64,000 nucleotides of DNA, taken from positions 372,001 to 436,000 of the forward strand of contig CAZCKU010000002.1 in assembly GCA_964499365.1 (NCBI GenBank), written 5' to 3'. Source of the stretch: PALSA-1316 sp964499365. GTDB taxonomy: Bacteria; Nitrospirota; Thermodesulfovibrionia; Thermodesulfovibrionales; UBA6898. The notes beneath the pieces were generated by a model. That model was given only the letters and a program-made list of their open reading frames with translations. It searched no databases and was not told the DNA's origin. A program made the position numbers and the translations under genes. Below, one piece after another: positions 49,156 to 57,735 of the stretch (positions are counted from its first letter, which is position 1; every line of letters begins with the position of its first letter).

Positions 49156-50148
49156 ATGATAAGCCACCGGGATATACACGAAGAAAAAAAACCTTCGATA
49201 CTGGTCGTTGATGACCTGCCGATGAACCTGGAGGTAATGGAAGGTCTCCTGTACAAGGAGGGCTACCGCGTCACGACGGCGCTCAATGCGGTCGAAGCCC
49301 TTGACGTCATGTCCCGGAACCAGATGGATATGGCGATCCTCGATGTGATGATGCCGGGCATGAACGGATATGATCTCTGCCGGAAGATCAAGACACAGTA
49401 CGCCAACACCTTTTTTCCGGTAATCCTGGTAACCGCGCTCGATGAACTCAAAGACAAGATCACCGGCCTCGAGGCGGGAGCGGATGATTTCCTGACCAAG
49501 CCCTTCCATACCATAGAACTGACCACGAAGATCCGCTCGCTCCTGAGACTCCGCAAGCTTCAGGGAGAGCTGGACCATTCCGAAGACATCATCCTGACCC
49601 TGGCGATCGCCATCGAGGCAAAAGATCTCTATACCAAGGGACATTCCGAGAGGGTCGGTACGCTCTCGATGGAGTTTGCCTCCTTTCTCGGGCTGCCGGA
49701 AGACGACCGCCACCTGCTCTTCAAGTCAGGCGTCCTGCATGATATCGGGAAGATAGGCGTGGATAACCAGCTTCTGCATAAGACGGGTGACCTGCTCGGC
49801 AACGAACTGAAGACGATCAAGGAACACGTCCTGATCGGCGAGACCATCTGCTTTCCCCTCAATTCAGCACGGCTGATCCTTCCCGTAATCCGGCACCATC
49901 ACGAACGGTGGGACGGCAGGGGCTTCCCCGACGGACTGAAGGGTGAAGAGATCCCTTTCTTTGCCCGGATCACCGCGATCACCGACTCGTTTGATGCCAT
50001 GGTTTCGATGCGCCCGTACCGGGCCCCCTACTCGATCGCCGAGGCTGTCGAGATCATGCGCAATGAACGGAACGACGGACAGTGGGACCCGTGGCTGATA
50101 GACAGATTCATCGAGATGATGAAGAACCACAGGGAATTTATCCTATGA
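49156..50148 (+). CDS. Response regulator with HD-GYP domain
   Basis: Predicted cyclic di-GMP phosphodiesterase under two-component control. The 330-residue protein has a receiver (about 13-130: 'ILVVDDLPMNLEVM', phospho-Asp in 'MAILDVMMPGMNG', 'TKPFHTIEL') and an HD-GYP domain (145-325) with 'KGHSERVGTLS', 'GVLHDIGKIGV' and 'HHHERWDGRGFPDGLKGEEIPFFARI'. The third-motif letter is GFP rather than GYP, a tolerated variant. No ribosome site is seen; it lies 10 bases after argF and overlaps the next gene by four bases, so it is likely in the same message as the hybrid kinase. Confidence 0.9.
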   Translation: MISHRDIHEEKKPSILVVDDLPMNLEVMEGLLYKEGYRVTTALNAVEALDVMSRNQMDMAILDVMMPGMNGYDLCRKIKTQYANTFFPVILVTALDELKDKITGLEAGADDFLTKPFHTIELTTKIRSLLRLRKLQGELDHSEDIILTLAIAIEAKDLYTKGHSERVGTLSMEFASFLGLPEDDRHLLFKSGVLHDIGKIGVDNQLLHKTGDLLGNELKTIKEHVLIGETICFPLNSARLILPVIRHHHERWDGRGFPDGLKGEEIPFFARITAITDSFDAMVSMRPYRAPYSIAEAVEIMRNERNDGQWDPWLIDRFIEMMKNHREFIL

Positions 50149-53100
50149 CCGTTACCAAGAAAGACCTTTGGACAATATACCAGAACGGACTTTCCCTCAC
50201 CTCCGCAAAATCTCTCGGGAACGTCCTTGCCGCCACGCTCGAAAAGGCCCTGCTCCTGACGAATGTTCCGGCCGGCAGCATCGCCCTGCGGGAGCGCAGC
50301 GAGATGGTCATGGCGGCAGCGGCAGGCCTCGACACCACCATCAATGACCTGACACGCTGGAAGTTGCGTGACGGCGGACTCACGGCCCATATCATGAACT
50401 GCCGGGACATTGTCGCGATACCGGATGTCGCAAAAGAGACACTGTTCGACGGACAGCCCCTGCTCAATGCCGGCATCCGTGCCCTGCTGGCCTGCCCGTT
50501 GAGACTGAACGGTGACATCGTCGGGATTCTGTACCTCGACGACTTCAAACCCCGGAGATTCGCAGAGCGGCACAAAAATCTGATTCTCCTTTTTGCGATG
50601 CAGGCGGCGCAGGCCATCGACAAGTTCCGTATCCTCGATGAGCTCTACCGGGTCATCACCGACCTTGACGAGAAAACGGCCTACCTGAAGAACGTACTGG
50701 ATGATTCCCAGGACATGATCATGACCACTGACTCCAGCGGTATCATTGTCGAAATCTCCCGGGGCGGAGAGCGTATTCTCGGCTATACCCGTGATGAGAT
50801 CATCGGTCTGCCTGCTGCCGACTTTTACTGCGACCCCGAGGAGCGTGCACAGATCCTCGAGACGCTGAAGACCAGGGGTGCGGTCTGCAACTATGAGACC
50901 AGACTGCTCAGAAAAGACGGTACCCCGGTGGATATAAACCTGACTATTTCACCTCTCAGCAACAAGACCGGGAGAGTCATCGGGACCGTCGGGGTCAGTA
51001 AGGATATCACCGAGGAGAAGAAGCTCAGGGATGAACTGGCAGTCATGAACAGCGAGCTGCGTGACCTGAATACGCGCCTTGAAGACAAGGTCTTCGAGCG
51101 GACGCGCGAACTCGAAAAGAGCAACAGTGAGCTCATCAAGTCAAACCAGATCAAGGCCCGTTTCATATCAAACATGAGCCACGAACTCAGAACGCCGCTG
51201 AATTCGATCCTCGGGTTTTCCGAAATACTCCTCGAGAAGACCTTCGGCGATCTCAACGACAAGCAGCACCGGCATGTAACGAATATCTCTTCTTCGGGAA
51301 AACACCTCCTGCAGCTGGTCAATAATATCCTCGATCTTGCCAAGATAGAGGCGGGTAAGATTGACCTTTTTTATGAAGACTTCGATGTGCGGCAGGCGAT
51401 CGATGAGGTTTCGATGATCATGAACTCACTGGCGGCAAAAAAGGTCATCAGCATCCGTCATGCGATCGGCCCGGAGATCGGGATTTTCCATGCAGACAAG
51501 GTTAAATTCAAGCAGATCCTGTACAACCTGATTTCAAATGCGATCAAATTCACTCCCGAGGGGGGCGAAATCGGGATCACGGTCCATACCCTGAAAAACG
51601 GGAATTCCCTTCTTCCCTGGGCGCTGGAAGGACAGGAGTTCCTGCAGGTGTCGGTCTGGGACAAGGGGATCGGTATCCGGCCGGAGGATGCCGATCGGAT
51701 ATTCGAGGAGTTTGAACAGGCCGATTCCTCCATGGCCCGCAATTTTGAGGGGACCGGTCTTGGGCTGGCCCTGACGAAAAAACTGATAGACCTGCACGGG
51801 GGGCAGATATTCCTCAACAGCGTCTATGGGGAGGGAAGTGAATTTACCTTTTATATGCCCCGGATCAGCTCGGGTGAAAAGCATGTCGTCCCGGAGGAGT
51901 TCATGCCGCTGCAGGACAACTTCCCGTGGCTGAAGGAGGAGGCCCCGCTGGTTCTGGTCGTTGAGGATGATCTGCCGACCTCTGAAATACTGACGATCCA
52001 CCTCACCAAGGCCGGATACCGCGTCATCCATGCCTATGACGGCATTGAGGCCATCGCCAAGGCAAAGGAGATGAGACCCTTTCTGATAACGCTGGACGTC
52101 ATGCTTCCCCGTAAAGACGGATGGGAGGTCCTGCAGGCGCTGAAGGCAGACCCCGAGACGAATACCATTCCGGTCATCATCCACTCGATGATTGATAACA
52201 AAGACCTTGCCTTTGCCCTGGGCGCATCCGACTACCTTCTGAAGCCAATCGACAAGAACGCGCTGCTCGGAAAGATGAGCGAACTCGCCATTTCTACCCG
52301 CAAAAACAATCTGCCCATATCCATTCTCCTCATATCCACGGACAGGGAAATGCAGGAGCAGATCCACAAGATGTCGGTCTCGAACGGGTTCCTCTTCGAT
52401 ACGGCCCCCGGACAGGAGGAAGGGATTGAACTGGCTGCGGCGATGAGACCGCATATCATCATGATCGACCTCAGCAGTGGAGGTTTCGGCATCATCAGCG
52501 CACTCAAGAACAACGCAGCAACGATGGACATCCCGGTCTTTGCCCTGACGAATACCGACCTGTCGATTGCCGAACGACAGGACCTGACGGGACAGATCGA
52601 GCGGATACTGAAAAAAGACGGACTGATCGAGAATGACCTCGTGATGCACCTGAAGGACCTCGAGGTGCTTCATCCGCGGCGGGCCGGACTGGTTGATGAA
52701 CTTACGGGGCTCTTCAATCACCGGTATCTGCAGCTGAGGCTCGCCCAGGAAGTGAGCAGATCCCAGAGGTACCGCACGCCGCTGACCCTGCTGCTCCTTG
52801 ATGTCGACAACTTCGGCCACTATGTCACGCACAAGGGCCAATACCACGGCAACCTCGTCCTGAAGAAGATAGCCGACCTCCTGAAGCGGAGTATCCGCGG
52901 CTCGGACGTCCTGGTCAGAAACGGCGGCGACGCCTTCAGCGTTATCCTCTCGAACACCACACTCACCTCGGGGATCGCCCTGGGGAAACGTTTCAATGCC
53001 ATCATCGCCGACTATCCCTTTCTGTTTGAAGAGATCCAGGGCAAGGGCAAGATAACCGTCAGTGTCGGCATTGCCTCGCTGCAGGACCAATCGACCGAGG

Positions 53101-53201
53101 AACTGCTCCGGGGGGCGGAGACTGCCCTGATGGCGGCACTCCGCAGAGGCGGCAATGCCGTCGAGGTCTTTGAAAAGCCGGGGCAGAACGTCCATGGATA
53201 A
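50145..53201 (+). CDS. Large hybrid signalling protein: GAF, PAS, kinase, receivers, degenerate GGDEF
   Basis: The 1018-residue protein carries, in order, a GAF-like domain (about 20-165), PAS (180-300), a coiled coil, HisKA with His346 ('SNMSHELRTPLNSILGFS'), HATPase ('DKGIGIRPEDADRIFEEFEQ', 'GTGLGLALTKKLIDLHGG'), a full receiver with Asp651 ('LVVEDDLPTS', 'LDVMLPRKDGW'), a weaker receiver-like segment (725-830) and a GGDEF fold (about 850-1010). The GGDEF motif reads GGDAF (927-931) and the preceding 'LDVDNF...' half is poor, so diguanylate cyclase activity is doubtful. Starts on ATGA overlap with the HD-GYP gene. Confidence 0.88.
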   Translation: MTVTKKDLWTIYQNGLSLTSAKSLGNVLAATLEKALLLTNVPAGSIALRERSEMVMAAAAGLDTTINDLTRWKLRDGGLTAHIMNCRDIVAIPDVAKETLFDGQPLLNAGIRALLACPLRLNGDIVGILYLDDFKPRRFAERHKNLILLFAMQAAQAIDKFRILDELYRVITDLDEKTAYLKNVLDDSQDMIMTTDSSGIIVEISRGGERILGYTRDEIIGLPAADFYCDPEERAQILETLKTRGAVCNYETRLLRKDGTPVDINLTISPLSNKTGRVIGTVGVSKDITEEKKLRDELAVMNSELRDLNTRLEDKVFERTRELEKSNSELIKSNQIKARFISNMSHELRTPLNSILGFSEILLEKTFGDLNDKQHRHVTNISSSGKHLLQLVNNILDLAKIEAGKIDLFYEDFDVRQAIDEVSMIMNSLAAKKVISIRHAIGPEIGIFHADKVKFKQILYNLISNAIKFTPEGGEIGITVHTLKNGNSLLPWALEGQEFLQVSVWDKGIGIRPEDADRIFEEFEQADSSMARNFEGTGLGLALTKKLIDLHGGQIFLNSVYGEGSEFTFYMPRISSGEKHVVPEEFMPLQDNFPWLKEEAPLVLVVEDDLPTSEILTIHLTKAGYRVIHAYDGIEAIAKAKEMRPFLITLDVMLPRKDGWEVLQALKADPETNTIPVIIHSMIDNKDLAFALGASDYLLKPIDKNALLGKMSELAISTRKNNLPISILLISTDREMQEQIHKMSVSNGFLFDTAPGQEEGIELAAAMRPHIIMIDLSSGGFGIISALKNNAATMDIPVFALTNTDLSIAERQDLTGQIERILKKDGLIENDLVMHLKDLEVLHPRRAGLVDELTGLFNHRYLQLRLAQEVSRSQRYRTPLTLLLLDVDNFGHYVTHKGQYHGNLVLKKIADLLKRSIRGSDVLVRNGGDAFSVILSNTTLTSGIALGKRFNAIIADYPFLFEEIQGKGKITVSVGIASLQDQSTEELLRGAETALMAALRRGGNAVEVFEKPGQNVHG

Positions 53202-54849
53202 TACACTCTCGGTCATACCGCTGGGCGGCGCCGAAGAGATCGGGCTGAACATGACTGTTCTCGAATACGGCGATGACATGATCGTCATCGATGCCGGCCT
53301 GATGTTCCCGGAAGAAGGCATGCTCGGTATCGACTATGTGATTCCCGACTTCACCTATATTCTGGATAACAGGGAAAAGCTCAGGGGCATCTTCCTTACA
53401 CACGGGCACGAGGACCACACCGGCGCCCTCCCCTTTCTCCTGAAGGAGCTGAGCGTGCCGGTCTATGGAACGCCGCTGACGATCGGACTTGTCAGGGAGA
53501 AGCTCGTGGAATATAACCTTGAGAATTCTGAACTCGTTTCCGTACGGCCGCGTGAGGTTGTTATCCTGGGCGTCTTCGCCGTCGAATTTATCCGCGTAAC
53601 CCACAGCATTGTGGACGGTGTCGGCTTCGGGATTACGACTCCTGAGGGCCGCATCGTCCATACAGGAGACTTCAAGATCGACCCAACCCCGGTCGACGGC
53701 CAGCTGATGGACTTCCACAAATTCACGGAATACGGGGAAAACGGAACGATCCTCCTCATGTCCGACAGCACCAATGCCGAAAAGGGCGGCTTCACCTTTT
53801 CTGAAAAGGAGGTCAGGCGCGCCTTCGAGCGGATCTTCGCACAGGCTGAGGGAAGAATTATCATTGCAACATTTGCATCAAACATTCACCGGATACAGCA
53901 GGCGATCGATGTTGCGACGATGTTCCACCGGAAAATAATCCTTTCAGGCCGGAGCCTCATTTCGAACACGCAGATCGCCCTGGATCTGGGGTATCTCAGG
54001 ATCCCGGAAAATACCTGGCTGAGACTTGAGGATCTCAAGAAGCTGAATGACAACGAGGTGGTGATCATCACGACGGGGAGCCAGGGAGAACCGATGAGCG
54101 CCCTCTCACGCATCGCCGTCGGCGAGCATAAGCAGATCAAGGTCAAGGAAGGGGATGTCGTCATCCTCTCGGCAAAGATGATACCGGGCAATGAGCGCTC
54201 AATCGGCAGGATCATCAACCACCTTTTCCGGCGCGGTGCAGACGTCATCTACGACAAGGTCTCGGAGATTCACGTATCCGGACATGCATCGAAAGAAGAG
54301 CTGAAGCTGATGCTGAACCTGGTGCGGCCGAAATATTTTATGCCCATACACGGCGAATACCGGCATAAGGTATACCACGCGCGGCTGGCCGAAAAAACAG
54401 GTATTCAGAAGCCTGATATCTTTCTGCTCGAAAACGGCGAGGTACTCGAAATCGCCGGCGGCAGCGCGGCAAAGGCCGGAAAGGTTTCCTCCGGCAGGAT
54501 CTATGTCGACGGCAAGGGGGTCGGGGACGTCGAGGAGATGGTACTGCGCGACAGGAGAAGGCTTGCCCATGACGGCATCGTCCTGATCATTATCGGGATA
54601 GAAAAAATTTCCGGCAACATTGTCTCGGGTCCTGACATTATCTCCCGGGGTTTTGTCTTTGAGGACGCATCGCAGGACGTGATCAACGACGTCAGGGAAC
54701 TGGTCTATGTCAGTATCAAGCAGCTGGACAACGAGATCATCTCTGACCGTGAGCTGCTGCAGGCAAAGATCAGGTCCATCCTGAAGAAATACCTGCGCAA
54801 TACGATGGACAGGAAACCGATGATCCTACCGATCATCTTTGAAATATAG
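53194..54849 (+). CDS. rnj: Ribonuclease J
   Basis: Metallo-beta-lactamase exo/endoribonuclease of mRNA decay and maturation. The 551-residue protein has 'LTHGHEDHTGALPFLL' (HxHxDH zinc site), 'HTGDFKIDPTP', beta-CASP motifs 'LMSDSTNAEKGGFTFSEKEV', 'SGRSL', 'GSQGEPMSALSRIA', 'VSGHASKEELKLMLNLVRPKYFMPIHGEY' and a C-terminal domain. It starts eight bases before the end of the preceding hybrid kinase gene, so the two are coupled in translation, an odd partnership. Confidence 0.95.
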   Translation: MDNTLSVIPLGGAEEIGLNMTVLEYGDDMIVIDAGLMFPEEGMLGIDYVIPDFTYILDNREKLRGIFLTHGHEDHTGALPFLLKELSVPVYGTPLTIGLVREKLVEYNLENSELVSVRPREVVILGVFAVEFIRVTHSIVDGVGFGITTPEGRIVHTGDFKIDPTPVDGQLMDFHKFTEYGENGTILLMSDSTNAEKGGFTFSEKEVRRAFERIFAQAEGRIIIATFASNIHRIQQAIDVATMFHRKIILSGRSLISNTQIALDLGYLRIPENTWLRLEDLKKLNDNEVVIITTGSQGEPMSALSRIAVGEHKQIKVKEGDVVILSAKMIPGNERSIGRIINHLFRRGADVIYDKVSEIHVSGHASKEELKLMLNLVRPKYFMPIHGEYRHKVYHARLAEKTGIQKPDIFLLENGEVLEIAGGSAAKAGKVSSGRIYVDGKGVGDVEEMVLRDRRRLAHDGIVLIIIGIEKISGNIVSGPDIISRGFVFEDASQDVINDVRELVYVSIKQLDNEIISDRELLQAKIRSILKKYLRNTMDRKPMILPIIFEI

Positions 54850-55054
54850 GAAGGGCTCGGCTCAACGTCGCATCTGCCTGGCCCAACTGAGGGTCTATAC
54901 CCGGCCGATATATTGTCTTATAATAGAAAGTACTATACCGTTATGGGAACCGGGATTATCATACAGGGTCTTGCCGTTGTGGCGCATCGCCGGTGGAAAC
55001 AGGTGTCCGGGGAGTCAGTGCTGACTGCGGTGAGGACCCGCTGATCCGGCCGCC

Positions 55055-57067
55055 ATGCCCGTCAGAAAGAATCTCACCAGAATCATCAGCATGCTTGCCG
55101 CACTGGTTCTCGCCCTGCTTATCCTTATTTTTCCGGTCGGGTATTACCTGGTTTCATCCCAGTATCTTGCCGGCAGTCTCGAAACCGACGTAGATATCAC
55201 CGCAAAGATCATCACGCGGATGATCATCGAGAACCCGGCGCTGTGGGAGTATGAGAAGCTCCGGATCGAGGCCCTGCTTGATGAACGTCCCCGGAAAGGC
55301 TTCTCGGAAGCCCGGCGGCGGGTACTGAATCTGAAGAATGAGATTGTTGCAGAAAGCCCTGAGATCATGAAGGCCCCGGTGATGGTGCGGTCCGCGGACC
55401 TGTATGATGCAGGCATCGTCGTCGGCAGGGTCGAAGTAGCCCACTCGCTGCGGCCCCTGATCGTCCGTGCAGGACAGATAGGACTGCTTATGCTGCCGCT
55501 GGGTATTCTGGCGTTCCTGGTCCTCCGTACCCTCCCGATCAGGGCCATATATAATTCTGAGCGGGCATTGCGTCAGTCCGAAGAGAAATACCGTGATCTG
55601 TTCGAAAATGCCAATGACGCCATATTTATCCTCGATGCCGACCTTCATTACCGGGACGTCAACAAGAAAGGGGTTGAACTGCTGGGTTATCCGAAACAGG
55701 AACTGCTTGCCATGCGGGTGCCGGACCTGATACCGCCTGAGCAGCTTACCCGTTCTAACCGGGAATTCAGCAAACTGGCCGACGAAGGAAGTTATGAAAA
55801 ATTCGTGGGGAAGGTGGTCCGGAAAGACGGCACGCTGCTGGATGTTGAGGTCAGTTCCTCTGCCATCGTTGAAAAGGGCCTGCTCATCGGGTCGCGGGAC
55901 ATCATGCGCGACATTACTGAACGCATGAAGATGGAAGAAGAGATCCTGAAGTCCCAGAAGCTGGAGTCACTCGGCATTCTGGCCGGCGGCATTGCACATG
56001 ATTTTAACAATCTCCTGACAGGCATCCTGGGGAATATATCCATTGCCCTGCTGCGTGTCGACAAGGATCAGGCCGTCCGCGGACGGCTGGCCGAGGCGGA
56101 AAAGGCCTCCCTGCGCGCGAAAGATCTGGCACAGCAGCTTCTGACCTTCTCGATCGGGGGTGATCCGATCAAAAAGACGATGCTGATTAACAGCCTTATC
56201 AGGGAGTCTGCACTTTTTTCGCTCCGGGGCAGCTCAATACGTTGCGACTTTTCTATTCCTGATGACCTTCTGCCGGTCGAGGTCGATGAGGGCCAGATCA
56301 ACCAGGTGATAAACAATCTGGTTATCAATGCGGTGCAGGCATCTCCGGCCGGGGGGGCCATCCGCATTACAGCTGAAAATATTTCGCTGCCCGATTCCAA
56401 CGTTCTTTCGCTCGAGCCCGGCCGCTACGTTCGTCTCGATATAGAGGATTCCGGTATCGGTATCCTGAAGGAACATCTGACGAAGATCTTTGACCCTTTC
56501 TTCTCCACAAAACAGGACGGAAGCGGGCTGGGACTTGCCACGGCCTATTCGATTATCAAAAAGCACGGCGGCCAGATCACGGTCGAGTCCGAACTGGCAG
56601 CCGGCTCGGTGTTCCATATCTATCTGCCGGCGTCCGGCAGACAGCCTGAGCCGCTGCGGATCGCTGATGAACACCCGACACACGGCAGGGGGAACATCCT
56701 GGTCATGGACGACGAGGAGATTATCCGGGATGTTGCCGCAGAGATGCTGAAGGAGATGGGGTATACGGTCGTTGTGACCTGCGACGGCAAACAGGCACTG
56801 GAGGCCTTTACCCTGGCCAGGGGGTCGGGCATGCCTTTTGATGTCGTCATTCTGGACATAACCATTCCGGGCGGACTGGGGGGACTGCAGACAATCGAGA
56901 AGATGATCGAGATCGACCCCCATGTCAGGGCAATCGTCTCAAGCGGCTACTCCCACGATCCGGTCATGGCTGACTATCCGAAATACGGCTTTAAGGGTGT
57001 GGCGGCAAAACCGTACCGCATCAAGGAGCTTGGCGACACCATCGCGGCCGTCATGGGAAGGACGTAG
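55055..57067 (+). CDS. Membrane-anchored hybrid histidine kinase with PAS and receiver
   Basis: The 670-residue protein has two membrane helices (about 9-30 and 145-165) with a short periplasmic part between, a PAS domain (180-300), HisKA ('LGILAGGIAHDFNNLLTGILGNIS', His in HDF), HATPase ('NQVINNLVINAVQAS', 'DIEDSGIGI', 'GSGLGLATAYSIIKKHGG') and a C-terminal receiver with phospho-Asp in 'FDVVILDITIPGGLGG' and 'KPYRIKE'. The periplasmic loop has no domain I recognise. The leader has a TATAAT box at about 54919 but no -35 I trust. cvpA follows after one base. Confidence 0.9.
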   Translation: MPVRKNLTRIISMLAALVLALLILIFPVGYYLVSSQYLAGSLETDVDITAKIITRMIIENPALWEYEKLRIEALLDERPRKGFSEARRRVLNLKNEIVAESPEIMKAPVMVRSADLYDAGIVVGRVEVAHSLRPLIVRAGQIGLLMLPLGILAFLVLRTLPIRAIYNSERALRQSEEKYRDLFENANDAIFILDADLHYRDVNKKGVELLGYPKQELLAMRVPDLIPPEQLTRSNREFSKLADEGSYEKFVGKVVRKDGTLLDVEVSSSAIVEKGLLIGSRDIMRDITERMKMEEEILKSQKLESLGILAGGIAHDFNNLLTGILGNISIALLRVDKDQAVRGRLAEAEKASLRAKDLAQQLLTFSIGGDPIKKTMLINSLIRESALFSLRGSSIRCDFSIPDDLLPVEVDEGQINQVINNLVINAVQASPAGGAIRITAENISLPDSNVLSLEPGRYVRLDIEDSGIGILKEHLTKIFDPFFSTKQDGSGLGLATAYSIIKKHGGQITVESELAAGSVFHIYLPASGRQPEPLRIADEHPTHGRGNILVMDDEEIIRDVAAEMLKEMGYTVVVTCDGKQALEAFTLARGSGMPFDVVILDITIPGGLGGLQTIEKMIEIDPHVRAIVSSGYSHDPVMADYPKYGFKGVAAKPYRIKELGDTIAAVMGRT

Positions 57068-57068
57068 A

Positions 57069-57596
57069 ATGACCGGCTTCGATATTGCTGCGCTGTCAAT
57101 CGTAGGATTGACGGTGGCCCTGGGGCTCTGGAAAGGCCTGGCGGTGCAGGTCTTCGGCCTGGCCGGTCTGATACTGGGGTATATACTCTCGGTCAAATAC
57201 TACCTGTACGCTGCAGGGCTTCTGCCGGATATCAGTCAGGGCACCGCGCGGATCATCGGATTCCTCGCCATCTTCATCGGCTGCATCATCGCGGCCTTTA
57301 TCCTCGGCAGACTGATGGAGAAGCTGCTGAAATTTGCAGGACTGGGCTGGGCTAACAGGCTCTTCGGGGGGGTGCTGGGACTGCTGAAGGGGACCCTGAT
57401 CGTCTCGGTCATCCTCGTCATCCTGGTCGCCTTTCTTCCGTCCGACAGCAGCCTGATGAAACAATCCGTCACCATCCCGTATCTCGTATCAGTCACGAAA
57501 GTCTTTGGCGCGGCTATCCCTGAGGAGATCAAGACGAAATATAAGAGCAGAATTGAGCTGTTCAGTATGCTTCGGAAGACGACGGGAGACGAGTAG
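57069..57596 (+). CDS. CvpA family membrane protein
   Basis: The 175-residue protein has four hydrophobic segments (about 5-25, 30-50, 62-85, 105-128) with 'IVGLTVALGLWKGLAVQVFGLAGLILGYIL' and 'FAGLGWANRLFGGVLGLLKGTLIVSVILVIL', typical of CvpA (colicin V production). CvpA roles differ by species and are poorly known. It starts one base after the stop of the hybrid kinase, probably in the same transcript. A bidirectional terminator follows. Confidence 0.88.
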   Translation: MTGFDIAALSIVGLTVALGLWKGLAVQVFGLAGLILGYILSVKYYLYAAGLLPDISQGTARIIGFLAIFIGCIIAAFILGRLMEKLLKFAGLGWANRLFGGVLGLLKGTLIVSVILVILVAFLPSDSSLMKQSVTIPYLVSVTKVFGAAIPEEIKTKYKSRIELFSMLRKTTGDE

Positions 57597-57633
57597 CAGG
57601 AAAAGAAGCGGGGCATCATGGTCAGGCCACATC

Positions 57634-57669
57634 AAAAAACCCCCTGCTCGGGTGAGCAGGGGGTTTTTT
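57634..57669. terminator. Bidirectional terminator between cvpA and cooS
   Basis: CCCCCTGCTC (57640-57649) pairs with GAGCAGGGGG (57654-57663) with A6 and T6 on the two sides, giving an efficient hairpin for both cvpA and the convergent cooS cluster. Confidence 0.92.
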
Positions 57670-57735
57670 CCTAACTCTTACTGACTCGGGACTAACAGGT
57701 AATGCCGGATGACGACACGTACCCGAAGGATGCCC

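Noticed and set aside
51534..53321. Long open frame on the minus strand opposite the hybrid kinase (595 codons)
   Set aside because: Mirror of biased codons of the real gene; no motifs, and it runs through known kinase motifs of the other strand.
54919..54924. TATAAT before the membrane hybrid kinase as a promoter
   Set aside because: No acceptable -35 or TGn extension lies at the right distance.
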